From the NCBI GenBank assembly GCA_018826295.1, contig JAHJZX010000025.1, forward strand, positions 48,373 to 112,372: a stretch of DNA of 64,000 nucleotides, read 5' to 3'. Below the pieces are notes generated by a model. The model was not told the origin of the DNA, did no database searches, and saw only the letters and a list, made by a program, of their open reading frames with translations. The position numbers and the translations under genes were made by a program. Source of the stretch: Gammaproteobacteria bacterium. Lineage in GTDB: Bacteria; Pseudomonadota; Gammaproteobacteria; Enterobacterales; Alteromonadaceae. Shown in pieces: positions 9,161 through 17,808 of this stretch (its first letter is position 1; each line of letters opens with the position of its first letter).

Positions 9161-10257
9161 GCGCTTACTCTCTCTTTGCTATTCGTGTTAGAAAAATACT
9201 GCTGCATCGCCTGTGTCAGACGCTGCATTTCATCGGCATTACCAATCGATACCCGTACTACCTCTGACAGGCCTAACTGACTGGATTGGTTGCGAATTAA
9301 AATATCGCTTTGAATAAGACTGCTTACGCAATCCGTAGCGTTGTTTACCTGCAGCAGTACATAGTTAGCATTGCTCGGCCAGACCTTTTTTACGCCGCTT
9401 TGCGCTTTGGCAAAGGCGATAAAGGCATCACGTAGCGTATTAATCGTCGCGACGCTTTGCTGCATTTGTGCAATTCCGGGTCGCGATAACGCCTGGGCAG
9501 CGATTTGCGCTACCGGCTCGGCAATCGGGTAGGGCGCGATCATCTTTTTCAGTGCGTTAATCACTTCCGGTGCAGCCAAGGTAAAGCCGCAGCGTAGCCC
9601 CGCCAGACCAAAGGCTTTGGATAAAGTGCGTAAAATGACTAAATGCGGGTAGTTAGCCAGTTCATTGGCTAGCGTCGCTTCTGGTGCAAACTCGATATAG
9701 GCTTCATCGACTACCACCAGGGCTTTACCGGCGAAATGCTCAAGTACGGCAATAATTTGCGCGCGCGGGATCAAATCGCCGGTCGGGTTATTCGGGCTAC
9801 AGATAAACACCAGCTTGGGGCTGGTGGCAAAAATGCCGGCTAAATCCAGCTGCTCGTTATTAATCAGCAGCACTTTATTCACAGCCGTTTGGTTGCTCTC
9901 AGCGCTTATTGCATACATGCCATAGGTTGGCGGGCAAATGGTAATGCTGTCCTGTTTCGGCTCGCAGAAGCTTCTAACTAGAAGCTCTATGCCTTCATCG
10001 GCACCGCGGCTAACTAATACCTGCTCGGGTGTCACAGCGGCATAGGCGGCATAAGATTCGATCACGGCTTTGGGCTGACAGGACGGATAGCGGTTAAAGG
10101 TGCCGTCCAGCTGATAACTGGGCGCTAAGGCATTTTCATTAGCATTAAGCCAAACAGCTCCGCCACTCATGCTGCTGCGCGCCGAGGCGTAGGGCACGAG
10201 GTCTTTGACAATTTGTCTGGCCAGGTTATTTACGCCAGTTGGGGTAGTGTTTGCCAT
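9157..10257 (-). CDS. hisC: Histidinol-phosphate aminotransferase
   Basis: A 366-residue PLP enzyme (fold type I) converting imidazole acetol phosphate to L-histidinol phosphate. Seen: NANENALAP near the N-terminus, [22 protein letters not shown], the Schiff-base lysine in [15 protein letters not shown], and a C-terminal [11 protein letters not shown]rg motif. The start at 10257 (MANTTPTGV) leaves seven bases to hisD. The longer in-frame extension would overlap hisD by over 120 bases and is rejected. Confidence 0.96.
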   Translation of the reverse strand: MANTTPTGVNNLARQIVKDLVPYASARSSMSGGAVWLNANENALAPSYQLDGTFNRYPSCQPKAVIESYAAYAAVTPEQVLVSRGADEGIELLVRSFCEPKQDSITICPPTYGMYAISAESNQTAVNKVLLINNEQLDLAGIFATSPKLVFICSPNNPTGDLIPRAQIIAVLEHFAGKALVVVDEAYIEFAPEATLANELANYPHLVILRTLSKAFGLAGLRCGFTLAAPEVINALKKMIAPYPIAEPVAQIAAQALSRPGIAQMQQSVATINTLRDAFIAFAKAQSGVKKVWPSNANYVLLQVNNATDCVSSLIQSDILIRNQSSQLGLSEVVRVSIGNADEMQRLTQAMQQYFSNTNSKERVSA

Positions 10258-10264
10258 CTTGTGC

Positions 10265-11584
10265 TTAACCTTCAATAGTTGTGAGTTCTGCCAGACGCAG
10301 CCGCACCGCATTGGCGTGTGCGTCCAGGCTTTCCGCCTCGGCCAGGGTAACAATAGCCGGGCCGATATTACGCATGCCCTGTTCACTTAGCTTTTGCACC
10401 GTAAAGCGGCGGTAAAAATCGGTCAGCGATAAGCTGGATACCGTTTTGCTGTATCCGTAGGTGGGCAGCACATGGTTGGTACCGCTGGCGTAGTCACCGG
10501 CAGACTCTGGCGTCCATTTGCCAACAAAGATACTGGCGGCGCTGTTAAATTGGCTAACCAGCTCGTCATCGCTGGCGGTTTGCACAATTAAATGCTCCGG
10601 TGCATAAGCATTGGTTACCGCTACGGCCTGGGCTAAATCGGCAGTTAATATATAGCGGCTGTGGCTAAGCGCGGCCTCTGCAATGTCTTTGCGCGGCAGT
10701 TGCGACAATTGACTGGCCACTTCTGCCTGTACGGCAGCAATTAATCCGCTGCTGTCACTGACCAAGATCACCTGTGAGTCAGGGCCGTGCTCGGCTTGTG
10801 ATAATAAGTCAGCAGCGACAAAGGCTGCATTGGCGCTGTTATCGGCCAGTACCAGCACTTCCGACGGGCCGGCCGGCATATCTATTTGCGCGCCTTTGGC
10901 ATCCTGGCTCACCTGTTGCTTGGCTTCAGTAACATAACGGTTACCGGGGCCGAAGATTTTATCCACTTTGGCGATGCTTTGGGTGCCATAAGCCAATGCA
11001 GCAATGGCCTGGGCGCCACCAATGGTGTAAATCTCGTTAATGCCACAAAGCTCTGCCGCATACAGAATTTCCGCTGCGATATCGCCCGCTGCCGGTTTGC
11101 CCGGCGGTGTTACCAGCACAATACGGCTACAGCCGGCTAACTGTGCCGGTACACCCAGCATCAGCACGGTTGAAGGCAGTGGCGCACTGCCGCCTGGGAT
11201 ATACAAACCCACCGCGGCAATGGCGCGGCTTTTTAGCTGGCACACAACACCGGCACTGGTTTCGACTTCGATATCACGCGGCAACTGGGCGGCGTGGAAT
11301 TTACGGATATTGTCATACGCCAGCTCAATAGCGGCTTTACGCTCGGGCAACAGCTTATTTAACTGCGCCAGCCTGGTCTCTACAGTTAAGCGCAGTGGGT
11401 TAGCCGTCAGGCCATCAAACTGCTGACTATAAGCTACCAAGGCGTCATCACCCTGTTGGCGCACGGTATCAATAATAGCCCGTACTTGCTCACCTAACGC
11501 AGCCGAGTCGGCAAGCTTGGGCCGCGCCAAGGCAGCTTGTTGCTCACTTTCTGACAACGCGGCCCAATTAAACACGCTGGCCAT
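10265..11584 (-). CDS. hisD: Histidinol dehydrogenase
   Basis: A 439-residue zinc enzyme that oxidises L-histidinol to L-histidine in two NAD-dependent steps. Signatures: YIPGGSAPLPSTVLMLGVPA, IGGAQAIAALAYGT, IFGPGNRYVTEAKQ, IDMPAGPSEVLV, SQAEHGPDSQ with zinc ligands, and APEHLIVQ. Length is normal for the family. It starts two bases after hisG. Confidence 0.97.
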   Translation of the reverse strand: MASVFNWAALSESEQQAALARPKLADSAALGEQVRAIIDTVRQQGDDALVAYSQQFDGLTANPLRLTVETRLAQLNKLLPERKAAIELAYDNIRKFHAAQLPRDIEVETSAGVVCQLKSRAIAAVGLYIPGGSAPLPSTVLMLGVPAQLAGCSRIVLVTPPGKPAAGDIAAEILYAAELCGINEIYTIGGAQAIAALAYGTQSIAKVDKIFGPGNRYVTEAKQQVSQDAKGAQIDMPAGPSEVLVLADNSANAAFVAADLLSQAEHGPDSQVILVSDSSGLIAAVQAEVASQLSQLPRKDIAEAALSHSRYILTADLAQAVAVTNAYAPEHLIVQTASDDELVSQFNSAASIFVGKWTPESAGDYASGTNHVLPTYGYSKTVSSLSLTDFYRRFTVQKLSEQGMRNIGPAIVTLAEAESLDAHANAVRLRLAELTTIEG

Positions 11585-11586
11585 AG

Positions 11587-12495
11587 CTACTCCATCATCT
11601 TTTCAATTGGCAGCACTAAGATGGAGCTGGCGCCCAGCGCCTTTAACTGCTCCATGGTTTCCCAAAACAGCGTTTCACTGCTAACCACATGAATAGCTAC
11701 CATGGCATCGTTACCAGCCAGTGGCAGCATGGTCGGGTTTTCTGCCCCCGGCAGCAGCGCAATCACTTCATCTAAGCGCGCGCGCGGGGCGTGCAGCATA
11801 ATGTATTTGCTTTCATTGGCTTGCATTACACCGTTGATGCGTGGCATCAGCTTATTGATAAGTTTTAGCTGGCGCTCATCGCTTAAGCCTTTGCGCTGAA
11901 TAAGTACCGCTTTACTGCGGTAAATCACTTCCACTTCTTTTAAACCATTGGCTTCGAGCGTTGCGCCGGTCGAGACCAGATCACAGATAGCATCGGCTAA
12001 ACCGGCGCGCGGCGCGACTTCAACCGAGCCTTTTAAATTGACGATGCGGGCATTAACGCCTTGCTGCTTTAAATAACGACCGAGCAAACGCGGGTAAGTG
12101 GTGGCGATGGTTTTGCCGTCTAATGAGGCCGCGCCGGTGTAGTTTTCTTCCTGCGGTACGGCAATGGATAAACGGCAGCCGCCAAAATCGAGCCGCTTTA
12201 GTACGGTGTAATCAAAGCTGTCGTTATCCAGCTTGCGCTGCAAGGATTCTTCTTCCAGCACGTTTTCGCCGACAATACCTAAGTCACAAACACCGTCCAT
12301 TACCAGGCCAGGAATATCGTCATCGCGCACCCGCAGGATATCGATGTCCATATTCTCGACATGGGCAATTAGCCGCTGCTCGCGCAGGTTGATTTTTAAA
12401 CCGCAGCTGGTCAGCAGGGCTTGGGAGTCGACCGATAAGCGGCCGGATTTCTGCATGGCGATGCGTAAACGTTTTGATTCTGTTGCCGGACTCAT
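11587..12495 (-). CDS. hisG: ATP phosphoribosyltransferase (long form)
   Basis: First, feedback-controlled step of histidine synthesis. The 302-residue length and a C-terminal ACT-like regulatory part ([33 protein letters not shown]) mark the long, self-sufficient form that does not need HisZ. The catalytic part shows [24 protein letters not shown] and the PRPP loop [15 protein letters not shown]. The start at 12495 (MSPATESK) is chosen over a 29-codon extension that would read back through the attenuator. First structural gene of the operon. Confidence 0.97.
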   Translation of the reverse strand: MSPATESKRLRIAMQKSGRLSVDSQALLTSCGLKINLREQRLIAHVENMDIDILRVRDDDIPGLVMDGVCDLGIVGENVLEEESLQRKLDNDSFDYTVLKRLDFGGCRLSIAVPQEENYTGAASLDGKTIATTYPRLLGRYLKQQGVNARIVNLKGSVEVAPRAGLADAICDLVSTGATLEANGLKEVEVIYRSKAVLIQRKGLSDERQLKLINKLMPRINGVMQANESKYIMLHAPRARLDEVIALLPGAENPTMLPLAGNDAMVAIHVVSSETLFWETMEQLKALGASSILVLPIEKMME

Positions 12496-12539
12496 ACTGG
12501 TCTCCGTGACGATAAGTAAACTATGTAATGCGAATAAAC

Positions 12540-12570
12540 AAAAACCCCGGGCCTGGGCTCGGGGTTTTTG
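12540..12570 (-). terminator. his operon attenuator terminator
   Basis: On the minus strand AAAAACCCC-GAGCCCAGGCC-CGGGGTTTTTG gives a strong GC stem followed by a U-run. It sits between the leader peptide and hisG. Upstream of it lie GC-rich segments (12575-12625) that could pair alternatively, as expected for ribosome-mediated attenuation. Confidence 0.88.
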
Positions 12571-12621
12571 TTGCTGTACCACCGGAGCGCCAGAAAATAG
12601 CCCTCCGAAATATCCGGACGG

Positions 12622-12660
12622 CTAGTCGCTATGATGATGCAGTACAGTGACGTTGTTCAT
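12622..12660 (-). CDS. hisL: his leader peptide
   Basis: A 12-codon ORF, MNNVTVLHHHSD, with three consecutive His codons just before its stop. It lies between the predicted operon promoter and the attenuator hairpin. Stalling on the His codons when histidyl-tRNA is scarce would favour the antiterminator. It is too short for normal ORF calling. Enteric leaders have seven His codons, so three is a short run, but position and context leave little doubt. Confidence 0.88.
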   Translation of the reverse strand: MNNVTVLHHHSD

Positions 12661-12684
12661 TTTGCAATTCTTGCTAACTAAGAT

Positions 12685-12713
12685 GTTATACAACTTAATC
12701 GCTGGCGCATTAA
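12685..12713 (-). promoter_or_regulatory. Predicted his operon promoter
   Basis: Minus-strand -10 TATAAC (12685-12690) and -35 TTAATG (12708-12713) are separated by 17 bases. The -10 matches consensus at five of six positions; the -35 is weak. Transcription would start near 12678, about 18 bases before the leader ATG. The rest of 12714-12885 is AT-rich and I see no other gene in it. Confidence 0.5.
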
Positions 12714-12885
12714 ACTGCAAGTAAAAGTTTGGTTTTCAATTTCAAACGTAAAACATTTAAAATATTGATTTTTAATAAGTTGTCGTGATTTTTGTTTTTG
12801 GCGTGAAAATTATATTTGCACGCCATCGGCTGAGTTGTACTGCCTTGGTGGTTAAAAACTGCCCAGGTTGTATAGTCAATCTGGC

Positions 12886-13959
12886 TCAGGCAGGTAGCTG
12901 CTGCAGCTGTTTTGGGCTTAGCGTCAAAAGCTGATAACCGTGCCGGGTGATAACAATATCATCTTCGATGCGCACACCGCCAAAGCCCGGTTTATACAGG
13001 CCGGGTTCAATGGTAACCACCATATCGGCTTGCAATGCAACCTGGCAGCCGCGGCGCATTAGCGGGTATTCGTGCAGCGCTAAGCCGACACCATGGCCTA
13101 AACCTTCACCGGCATAAGCGGCATACGGCGAGGCGCTAAATACCTGCTGTGCGATGTGATTTAACTGATGGCCGCTGATACCGGGTTTTACCGCCGCCAA
13201 CGCCGCCTGCTGGGCGTTAAAAACGGTTTGATAAAACTGCTGCTGTTCAGCACTGGCCTGACCCAGTACCACAGTGCGGGTCATATCAGAGCGGTAGCCT
13301 TCGACGCGGGCACCAAAATCAAGCAGGATAAAATCGCCGTGCTGAAAACGGCGCTGGCCCGGCTTACCATGGGGCAGGGCACTGCGCTCACCGGACAGTA
13401 AAATGGTAGGGAAAGCCAGCTCGTCCGCGCCCAGCGCATAGATTTTCTGTTGCAATAAATCGGCCGCTTCGCGCTCCGTCATGCCCAGTTGCAGTTGCGG
13501 CAGTAACCAGGCCAAAGCGCTGTCGGCAATAGTGGCAGCCTGGCGCAGGCATTTAAGCTCGTGTGGATCTTTGCAGGCGCGCAATTGCTCGGTCAGATTG
13601 GTTGAGGGGCTTAGTGTTAGCGGCAAATCATGCTGCAACTGCGAAAATAGTTCGACGCTCAGATGGCCATATTCCAACTGTAAGCGGTTAACCGGTAAGG
13701 GCCGCAACAAGGCGGCTATGCATTGCCCCAGACTTTGCGCTGAGCGGTCGCGGCAGATAATGTCAAAGCCGGCGCACTCGGTTTTGGCTTGCTCAGTGTA
13801 GCGATAATCGGTGATTAAAAATTGCCGCTCGGCGGTGATCAACAAACTGGCCGAGCTACCGCTAAAGCCACACAGGTAGCGGATGTTGAGTGGTTCTGTC
13901 AGCAGCAGGGCCTGATAGTCCAGCTGGGCCATTAGCTGGCGTAATTTAGTTAAACGCAT
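12886..13959 (-). CDS. M24 family X-Pro aminopeptidase/dipeptidase (first copy)
   Basis: A 357-residue metallopeptidase of the pita-bread fold. An N-terminal creatinase-like domain (LLLTEPLNIRYLCGFSGSS) precedes the catalytic domain with two-metal ligands in LDFGARVEGYRSDMTRTVV, EGLGHGVGLALHEYP, TIEPGLY and RIEDDIVIT. No signal peptide, so it should cut intracellular X-Pro peptides such as those released from collagen. The start at 13959 has AGGAG upstream. A TGTATACAGTATCC palindrome-like site at 13973-13990 directly precedes the ribosome site and links it to the neighbouring GntR regulon. Confidence 0.92.
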   Translation of the reverse strand: MRLTKLRQLMAQLDYQALLLTEPLNIRYLCGFSGSSASLLITAERQFLITDYRYTEQAKTECAGFDIICRDRSAQSLGQCIAALLRPLPVNRLQLEYGHLSVELFSQLQHDLPLTLSPSTNLTEQLRACKDPHELKCLRQAATIADSALAWLLPQLQLGMTEREAADLLQQKIYALGADELAFPTILLSGERSALPHGKPGQRRFQHGDFILLDFGARVEGYRSDMTRTVVLGQASAEQQQFYQTVFNAQQAALAAVKPGISGHQLNHIAQQVFSASPYAAYAGEGLGHGVGLALHEYPLMRRGCQVALQADMVVTIEPGLYKPGFGGVRIEDDIVITRHGYQLLTLSPKQLQQLPA

Positions 13960-13972
13960 CGGCAATCTCCTT

Positions 13973-13990
13973 TTGTATACAGTATCCAAT
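13973..13990. promoter_or_regulatory. Candidate GntR operator (M24 gene)
   Basis: TTGTATACAGTATCCAAT overlaps the 5' leader of the first M24 peptidase gene. It shares the GTATAC core with five other sites in the 14-26 kb region. The right half is an imperfect match to the palindrome. Confidence 0.6.
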
Positions 13991-14054
13991 GTTGCCGGTC
14001 TCAGCAAGTGATGTTTTTAGCGCCAGGCTAAGTTATTGCTGCAGCAATAAATGT

Positions 14055-14072
14055 ATTTGATATACTGCATAC
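14055..14072. promoter_or_regulatory. Candidate GntR operator (autoregulatory)
   Basis: ATTTGATATACTGCATAC, read on the minus strand as GTATGCAGTATATCAAAT, closely resembles the site at 13973-13990. It lies about 28 bases upstream of the gntR start, so the regulator may control itself and the divergent M24 gene. Confidence 0.5.
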
Positions 14073-14099
14073 CATGTTTAGGTAAAAGCAGGCTGACTG

Positions 14100-14762
14100 A
14101 TGGTTGTTGAATATAAAACCCGTACCCAGGTAGTAGTTGAGGCGATCCGGGAAAAAATTCTTACCGGTGCCATTAAAGCCGGTGAGCCATTGCGCCAGGC
14201 GGCGCTGGCAGACGAGTTAAAGGTTAGCCGTATTCCGGTGCGTGAGGCGCTGTTGCAACTGGAAGCCGAAGGCCTGGTTGAGTTTGAAGCGCATAAAGGC
14301 GCCACTGCAACCAAGTTATCGGCTGAGCAGGTAACCGAGTTATTTGAACTGCGTGCCTTACTCGAGTGCGAGTTATTACGTCTGGCGATCCCAAAGCTAA
14401 CTGAGGCTGAACTGGCGCAAAGCGAGCAATTATTGCAGCAGATGAGCACGGCCTATCAGGCGGCGGACACCTCGGGCAGTTGGAGTGAGTTGAACAGCCG
14501 CTTTCATATGAGCTTGTACCGCGCGGCTAACCGGCCGCTGACCTATGAAATGGTGCAAAACCTGAACAGTAATTCAGACCGTTATATCCGCGTGCATTTA
14601 ATGCTGGCTGGTGGCGTTAAAAAAGCCGAGCCGGAACACAGTAGTTTAATGCAGTTAGTGCGGCAGAAAAAAACTGACGCTGCCTGCAAGCTGTTAAAGC
14701 AGCATATCCTTGGCGCGGCTGCGGAAATAAAGCAGCTGGTTACCAAGCTGGATGCCAGTTAA
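14100..14762 (+). CDS. GntR family transcriptional regulator, FadR/FCD subfamily
   Basis: A 220-residue regulator. The N-terminal winged helix (residues ~8-75) shows the GntR pattern: VVEAIREKILTGAIKAGE, ADELKVSRIPVREALLQLEAEGLV. The FCD effector domain follows (ELRALLECELLRLAI, then FHMSLYRAANRPL with a metal/ligand His). It sits inside the collagen/hydroxyproline locus, beside the divergent M24 gene. That makes it the natural reader of the GTATAC palindromes, probably repressing them until hydroxyproline or a pathway intermediate binds. Role and ligand are inferred from context. Confidence 0.9.
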   Translation: MVVEYKTRTQVVVEAIREKILTGAIKAGEPLRQAALADELKVSRIPVREALLQLEAEGLVEFEAHKGATATKLSAEQVTELFELRALLECELLRLAIPKLTEAELAQSEQLLQQMSTAYQAADTSGSWSELNSRFHMSLYRAANRPLTYEMVQNLNSNSDRYIRVHLMLAGGVKKAEPEHSSLMQLVRQKKTDAACKLLKQHILGAAAEIKQLVTKLDAS

Positions 14763-14781
14763 TCCAGTGTGTTTGTAAGAT

Positions 14782-14810
14782 AAAACGGGCAGCCTGGCTG
14801 CCCGTTTTTT
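14782..14810. terminator. Bidirectional intrinsic terminator, gntR / collagenase
   Basis: AAAACGGGCAGC-CTG-GCTGCCCGTTTT, a twelve-pair stem followed by T's, lies between the convergent gntR and M9 collagenase genes and can serve both. Confidence 0.92.
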
Positions 14811-14816
14811 GTGCTG

Positions 14817-17567
14817 TTATTCCACCATATACACGGTTAAATCGACGTTATTAAAGCCTTCTAACGTATTAACCATTATATGGTAGTAGCTACCCGGCAC
14901 TATATTGGGCAGATGGATCTTCTGTGTGGTACCACGAGTGGTACTGGACGCGCCATCGTAGTTGCCCGGCGTTGGCCAGCCTTGCCGTTTGACGTACAGC
15001 TGGGCATCGCCGCTGCCATTTCCCAGTGTGAAATACAGCGCTTTGGCCTGTGGCGGCACGTATACCCATTGGTATAGTGCATGATTGCTGCTAAGCGCGG
15101 GCCATTGCTGTAATGAAGTCAGTGTACCCAGTTTCCAGCTGGCGGTTACTGTGGCATCGCTAAACTGGCGGTAACCATGCAGCATCACAAACCAGTCTGG
15201 TTGCGCTGGCTGTAAAATGCTGACCCGCTCACGGTTGCCAATAACATAAGGCCGGTAATCCCACTCGGTCAGGCTGGCAGCCTGTTGCTGGCGCACATAC
15301 AAGTCGAGATCGCCACTGCCACCTGCAGTCGTAATGTTAAGATCGTAAGCATTGTCGGGCAGGGCAATACGAAAGTGCTGCTCAGAATCTTTAGCGCCAC
15401 TGACGGCAACCGGCACACCATTTTGCAGCGCTGTTACCGGATCAGTAGTGTTGCTGCAATCCTCGTTGCTAACGATACAATCAAGCCAGCTATGGAACTC
15501 GGCATCAAATTGCGTGCCCCAGGCGGCAATAATCTCTGCATAAGGCGTGTGATCCGGCAGTTCCGGCGTGTTGCCATCGTTGATCTGGCCACAGGTCCAA
15601 ACCCAGTTGCCTTCGCTCCACTCGCTGTCGTCGTATAACCAGCTCCAGTTATTGGCAATCGCATCGTTTTTGCTCTGCCAGCCCCAGTCAAAACTGCACG
15701 GCGCGTCGGAGATAATATACTTAGCCGCGCGCATACTGGGCAGCAATTCGGTGTCAATACGCTGGCGCTGGCGTTCAAACATAAAACGGCTGGCTAAGTA
15801 GCCCCAGTGGTAGGTGCGCTCAGTATTGCTGTTGGCATAAGTGGTCTGAAACAGCTCACTTAACTGATAGGTCTTCGCCGGCGCTATTGCCAGTGCAGTA
15901 GGGTTGTCATTGCCTTTAGAGGCATATTCGGCCAAACCTTCGCCCCACCAGACTGAATTAGCTGGTTGGTCACTAAAGCTGCCCCATTGATTAAAGCGGC
16001 CATCCAGATAATGCACATATTCATGCTCTAAATTCCACACCACAAATTCCGGCTGTAACCAGGTGGCCTGATAGGCAATAAAGCGTGCCTGATTATTTGG
16101 ATCAGAGGGGGTGCCTTCCAGATACATGCCGCCGTTGTTGGTGTCGATATTAAAAAAGGTACCGGCGTAGTTCTGATAATCGGCAGATGAGCTGAAAATT
16201 ACCATTTCCAGGGCGGTGTTGTTGTCATTAGCCACCGGACCAGCGTGGTTAAACATGGCATGAAAGCTTTGTTCCTGTGCGGCCAACGAGGTACAAATTT
16301 GTTGCAGGTTGTTGGCTGCTATCGGTTGTTGATAGCGCAGTTTCAGCGTATCGCCACAGCTATGCTGGCCGCTTAACACGGTGCTTTCCAGATCAAAGTC
16401 GCAGGCATCGCCATACAATTGGCAGTTGGCGCTGTCATAAAATTTCACCATGCCCTGGGCATTAACCCAGCCATTAGAGCCGGTGCCGCCAAACTGATAA
16501 TTGCTGAGAATACTTTGCATAGCCGGGCGAACCTGCTCGGCAATGGCACCGCCAAACTTTAATAACCGGCCAAGTTCAGTTACCGCATCTGACCACTGAT
16601 ATTCGCGGGTATGGCCCACCAGCCATAAGCCGTCAGCCATGACAAAATCCCGCAGATTATTAATAATTTGCGGCTCGCTCAGCAGTAATTGCTGCAGCGC
16701 GGCACTGCCGTTATTGCTGGCATTAAAATAGTGGGTTAATACCTGAGTCAGGCCATTTTCTTCATAGGCCAGGCCCCAGTTATCACTGCGCGATACGCTG
16801 GCGCTATAACCTTTAAGCGCCTGACTAAAACGCGTTAAATAGCGCAGTGCATCGCTGCCGGAACTGTTAACCAGGATCAGCATTTCATAACGCAGCATAA
16901 AATTGCGTGAAGCATTGCCATCAAAGCGGACAAAATGCGCCCCGGCAAAATACTGATCAAAGGCCTGTTGCAGCGTATTAAGGTACACAGCACTAAACTG
17001 GCGGTTGCTGCCAGCTTCTACCCAATGCATAGCACGTAAATAGGTCACCAGTTTTTCCAGCTCGGCCGCACCGCTGGCGTCAGAGCCATCAAACGCCGCC
17101 ATCCGTTGTTGAATGGCCTGTACCACAGTAAGCAGTTTAGCGTCGCTAAAATGGTCGCTGCCAAGCAAGCTATTGTCATACAGCCCGTATAAGCAGCTGG
17201 TCAGGTTGGCGCTTTCTATCGCGCTGACCAACTCGGCACCGTTAAGTGGCAGCAACGCCGCAGGTGAACTGCAGCTGTTTTGCGCCAGCAACGTTTGTTG
17301 TGGCCACATCGCTTTATCGGCTGCCGGTACTAAGCGGGCCGGCAGCGGCTTGTGGTTGCGTTCGGCATACAGCTTGGCCTGCACTTTTTCAAACTCGTGT
17401 GGTGATACCAGCCGCGGTGGCTTTGGGCTGTGCTGGCGCACATTGTGCTCATGGCCGTGTTGTAAATCTTGAGCCAGCTGGCCCGGGTGCGATAAGGTGG
17501 CCGGCTCGCCAGCTATTAGGCTGCTGCTGCCAAAGAGCAGGCTAAGCAGCAAGGTGTTGGTTTTCAT
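14817..17567 (-). CDS. Secreted M9 family (Vibrio-type) collagenase
   Basis: A 916-residue zinc metalloprotease that would attack native collagen outside the cell. Signal peptide at residues 1-19 (MKTNTLLLSLLFGSSSLIAG). An N-terminal M9N activator region runs to about residue 400. The peptidase domain has the zinc motif HEYVH (H515-H519) and the downstream glutamate region GEGLAEYAS (543-549). Two pre-peptidase C-terminal (PPC) beta domains close the protein (about 710-810, GSGDLDLYVRQQ, and 825-916, GSGDAQLYVKRQG), as expected for collagen binding. A GTATAC palindrome at 17642-17655 lies 75 bases upstream, placing it under the presumed hydroxyproline regulon. Length and domain order match Vibrio-type collagenases. 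Confidence 0.93.
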   Translation of the reverse strand: MKTNTLLLSLLFGSSSLIAGEPATLSHPGQLAQDLQHGHEHNVRQHSPKPPRLVSPHEFEKVQAKLYAERNHKPLPARLVPAADKAMWPQQTLLAQNSCSSPAALLPLNGAELVSAIESANLTSCLYGLYDNSLLGSDHFSDAKLLTVVQAIQQRMAAFDGSDASGAAELEKLVTYLRAMHWVEAGSNRQFSAVYLNTLQQAFDQYFAGAHFVRFDGNASRNFMLRYEMLILVNSSGSDALRYLTRFSQALKGYSASVSRSDNWGLAYEENGLTQVLTHYFNASNNGSAALQQLLLSEPQIINNLRDFVMADGLWLVGHTREYQWSDAVTELGRLLKFGGAIAEQVRPAMQSILSNYQFGGTGSNGWVNAQGMVKFYDSANCQLYGDACDFDLESTVLSGQHSCGDTLKLRYQQPIAANNLQQICTSLAAQEQSFHAMFNHAGPVANDNNTALEMVIFSSSADYQNYAGTFFNIDTNNGGMYLEGTPSDPNNQARFIAYQATWLQPEFVVWNLEHEYVHYLDGRFNQWGSFSDQPANSVWWGEGLAEYASKGNDNPTALAIAPAKTYQLSELFQTTYANSNTERTYHWGYLASRFMFERQRQRIDTELLPSMRAAKYIISDAPCSFDWGWQSKNDAIANNWSWLYDDSEWSEGNWVWTCGQINDGNTPELPDHTPYAEIIAAWGTQFDAEFHSWLDCIVSNEDCSNTTDPVTALQNGVPVAVSGAKDSEQHFRIALPDNAYDLNITTAGGSGDLDLYVRQQQAASLTEWDYRPYVIGNRERVSILQPAQPDWFVMLHGYRQFSDATVTASWKLGTLTSLQQWPALSSNHALYQWVYVPPQAKALYFTLGNGSGDAQLYVKRQGWPTPGNYDGASSTTRGTTQKIHLPNIVPGSYYHIMVNTLEGFNNVDLTVYMVE

Positions 17568-17641
17568 CTCTATTTGTTCCTTCTGGAGCTGTCATTATAG
17601 TTATTTGCCGTTAATGGCCGCTCTAACTTAGCATAAAAAAT

Positions 17642-17655
17642 ATTGTATACAATAT
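17642..17655. promoter_or_regulatory. Candidate GntR operator (collagenase)
   Basis: ATTGTATACAATAT contains the perfect 12-base palindrome ATTGTATACAAT. It lies in the divergent region between the collagenase and S9 peptidase genes, on the collagenase side. Confidence 0.75.
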
Positions 17656-17744
17656 AATCTATAGTTTAGTTTGCGTTTAAAACCGCGCAGAAAATAGCGT
17701 TTTGACATAAGAAGAATAAGGGACAACAGAGTGATGTTAATTGG

Positions 17745-17760
17745 ATATTGTATACAAAAT
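17745..17760. promoter_or_regulatory. Candidate GntR operator (S9 peptidase)
   Basis: ATATTGTATACAAAAT, a near-perfect copy of the palindrome, lies 49 bases before the S9 start codon. With the site at 17642 it gives each divergent gene its own operator. Confidence 0.75.
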
Positions 17761-17808
17761 AAAAGCTTGCTAAGCTGCAATGCCGATGGTTAAACAGGAA
17801 AATCAACG

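Noticed and set aside
10258..10386. 43-codon N-terminal extension of hisC
   Set aside because: It would overlap hisD by more than 120 bases; the ATG at 10257 gives the usual HisC start.
12496..12582. 29-codon N-terminal extension of hisG
   Set aside because: It reads back through the attenuator hairpin; the ATG at 12495 fits known HisG N-termini.
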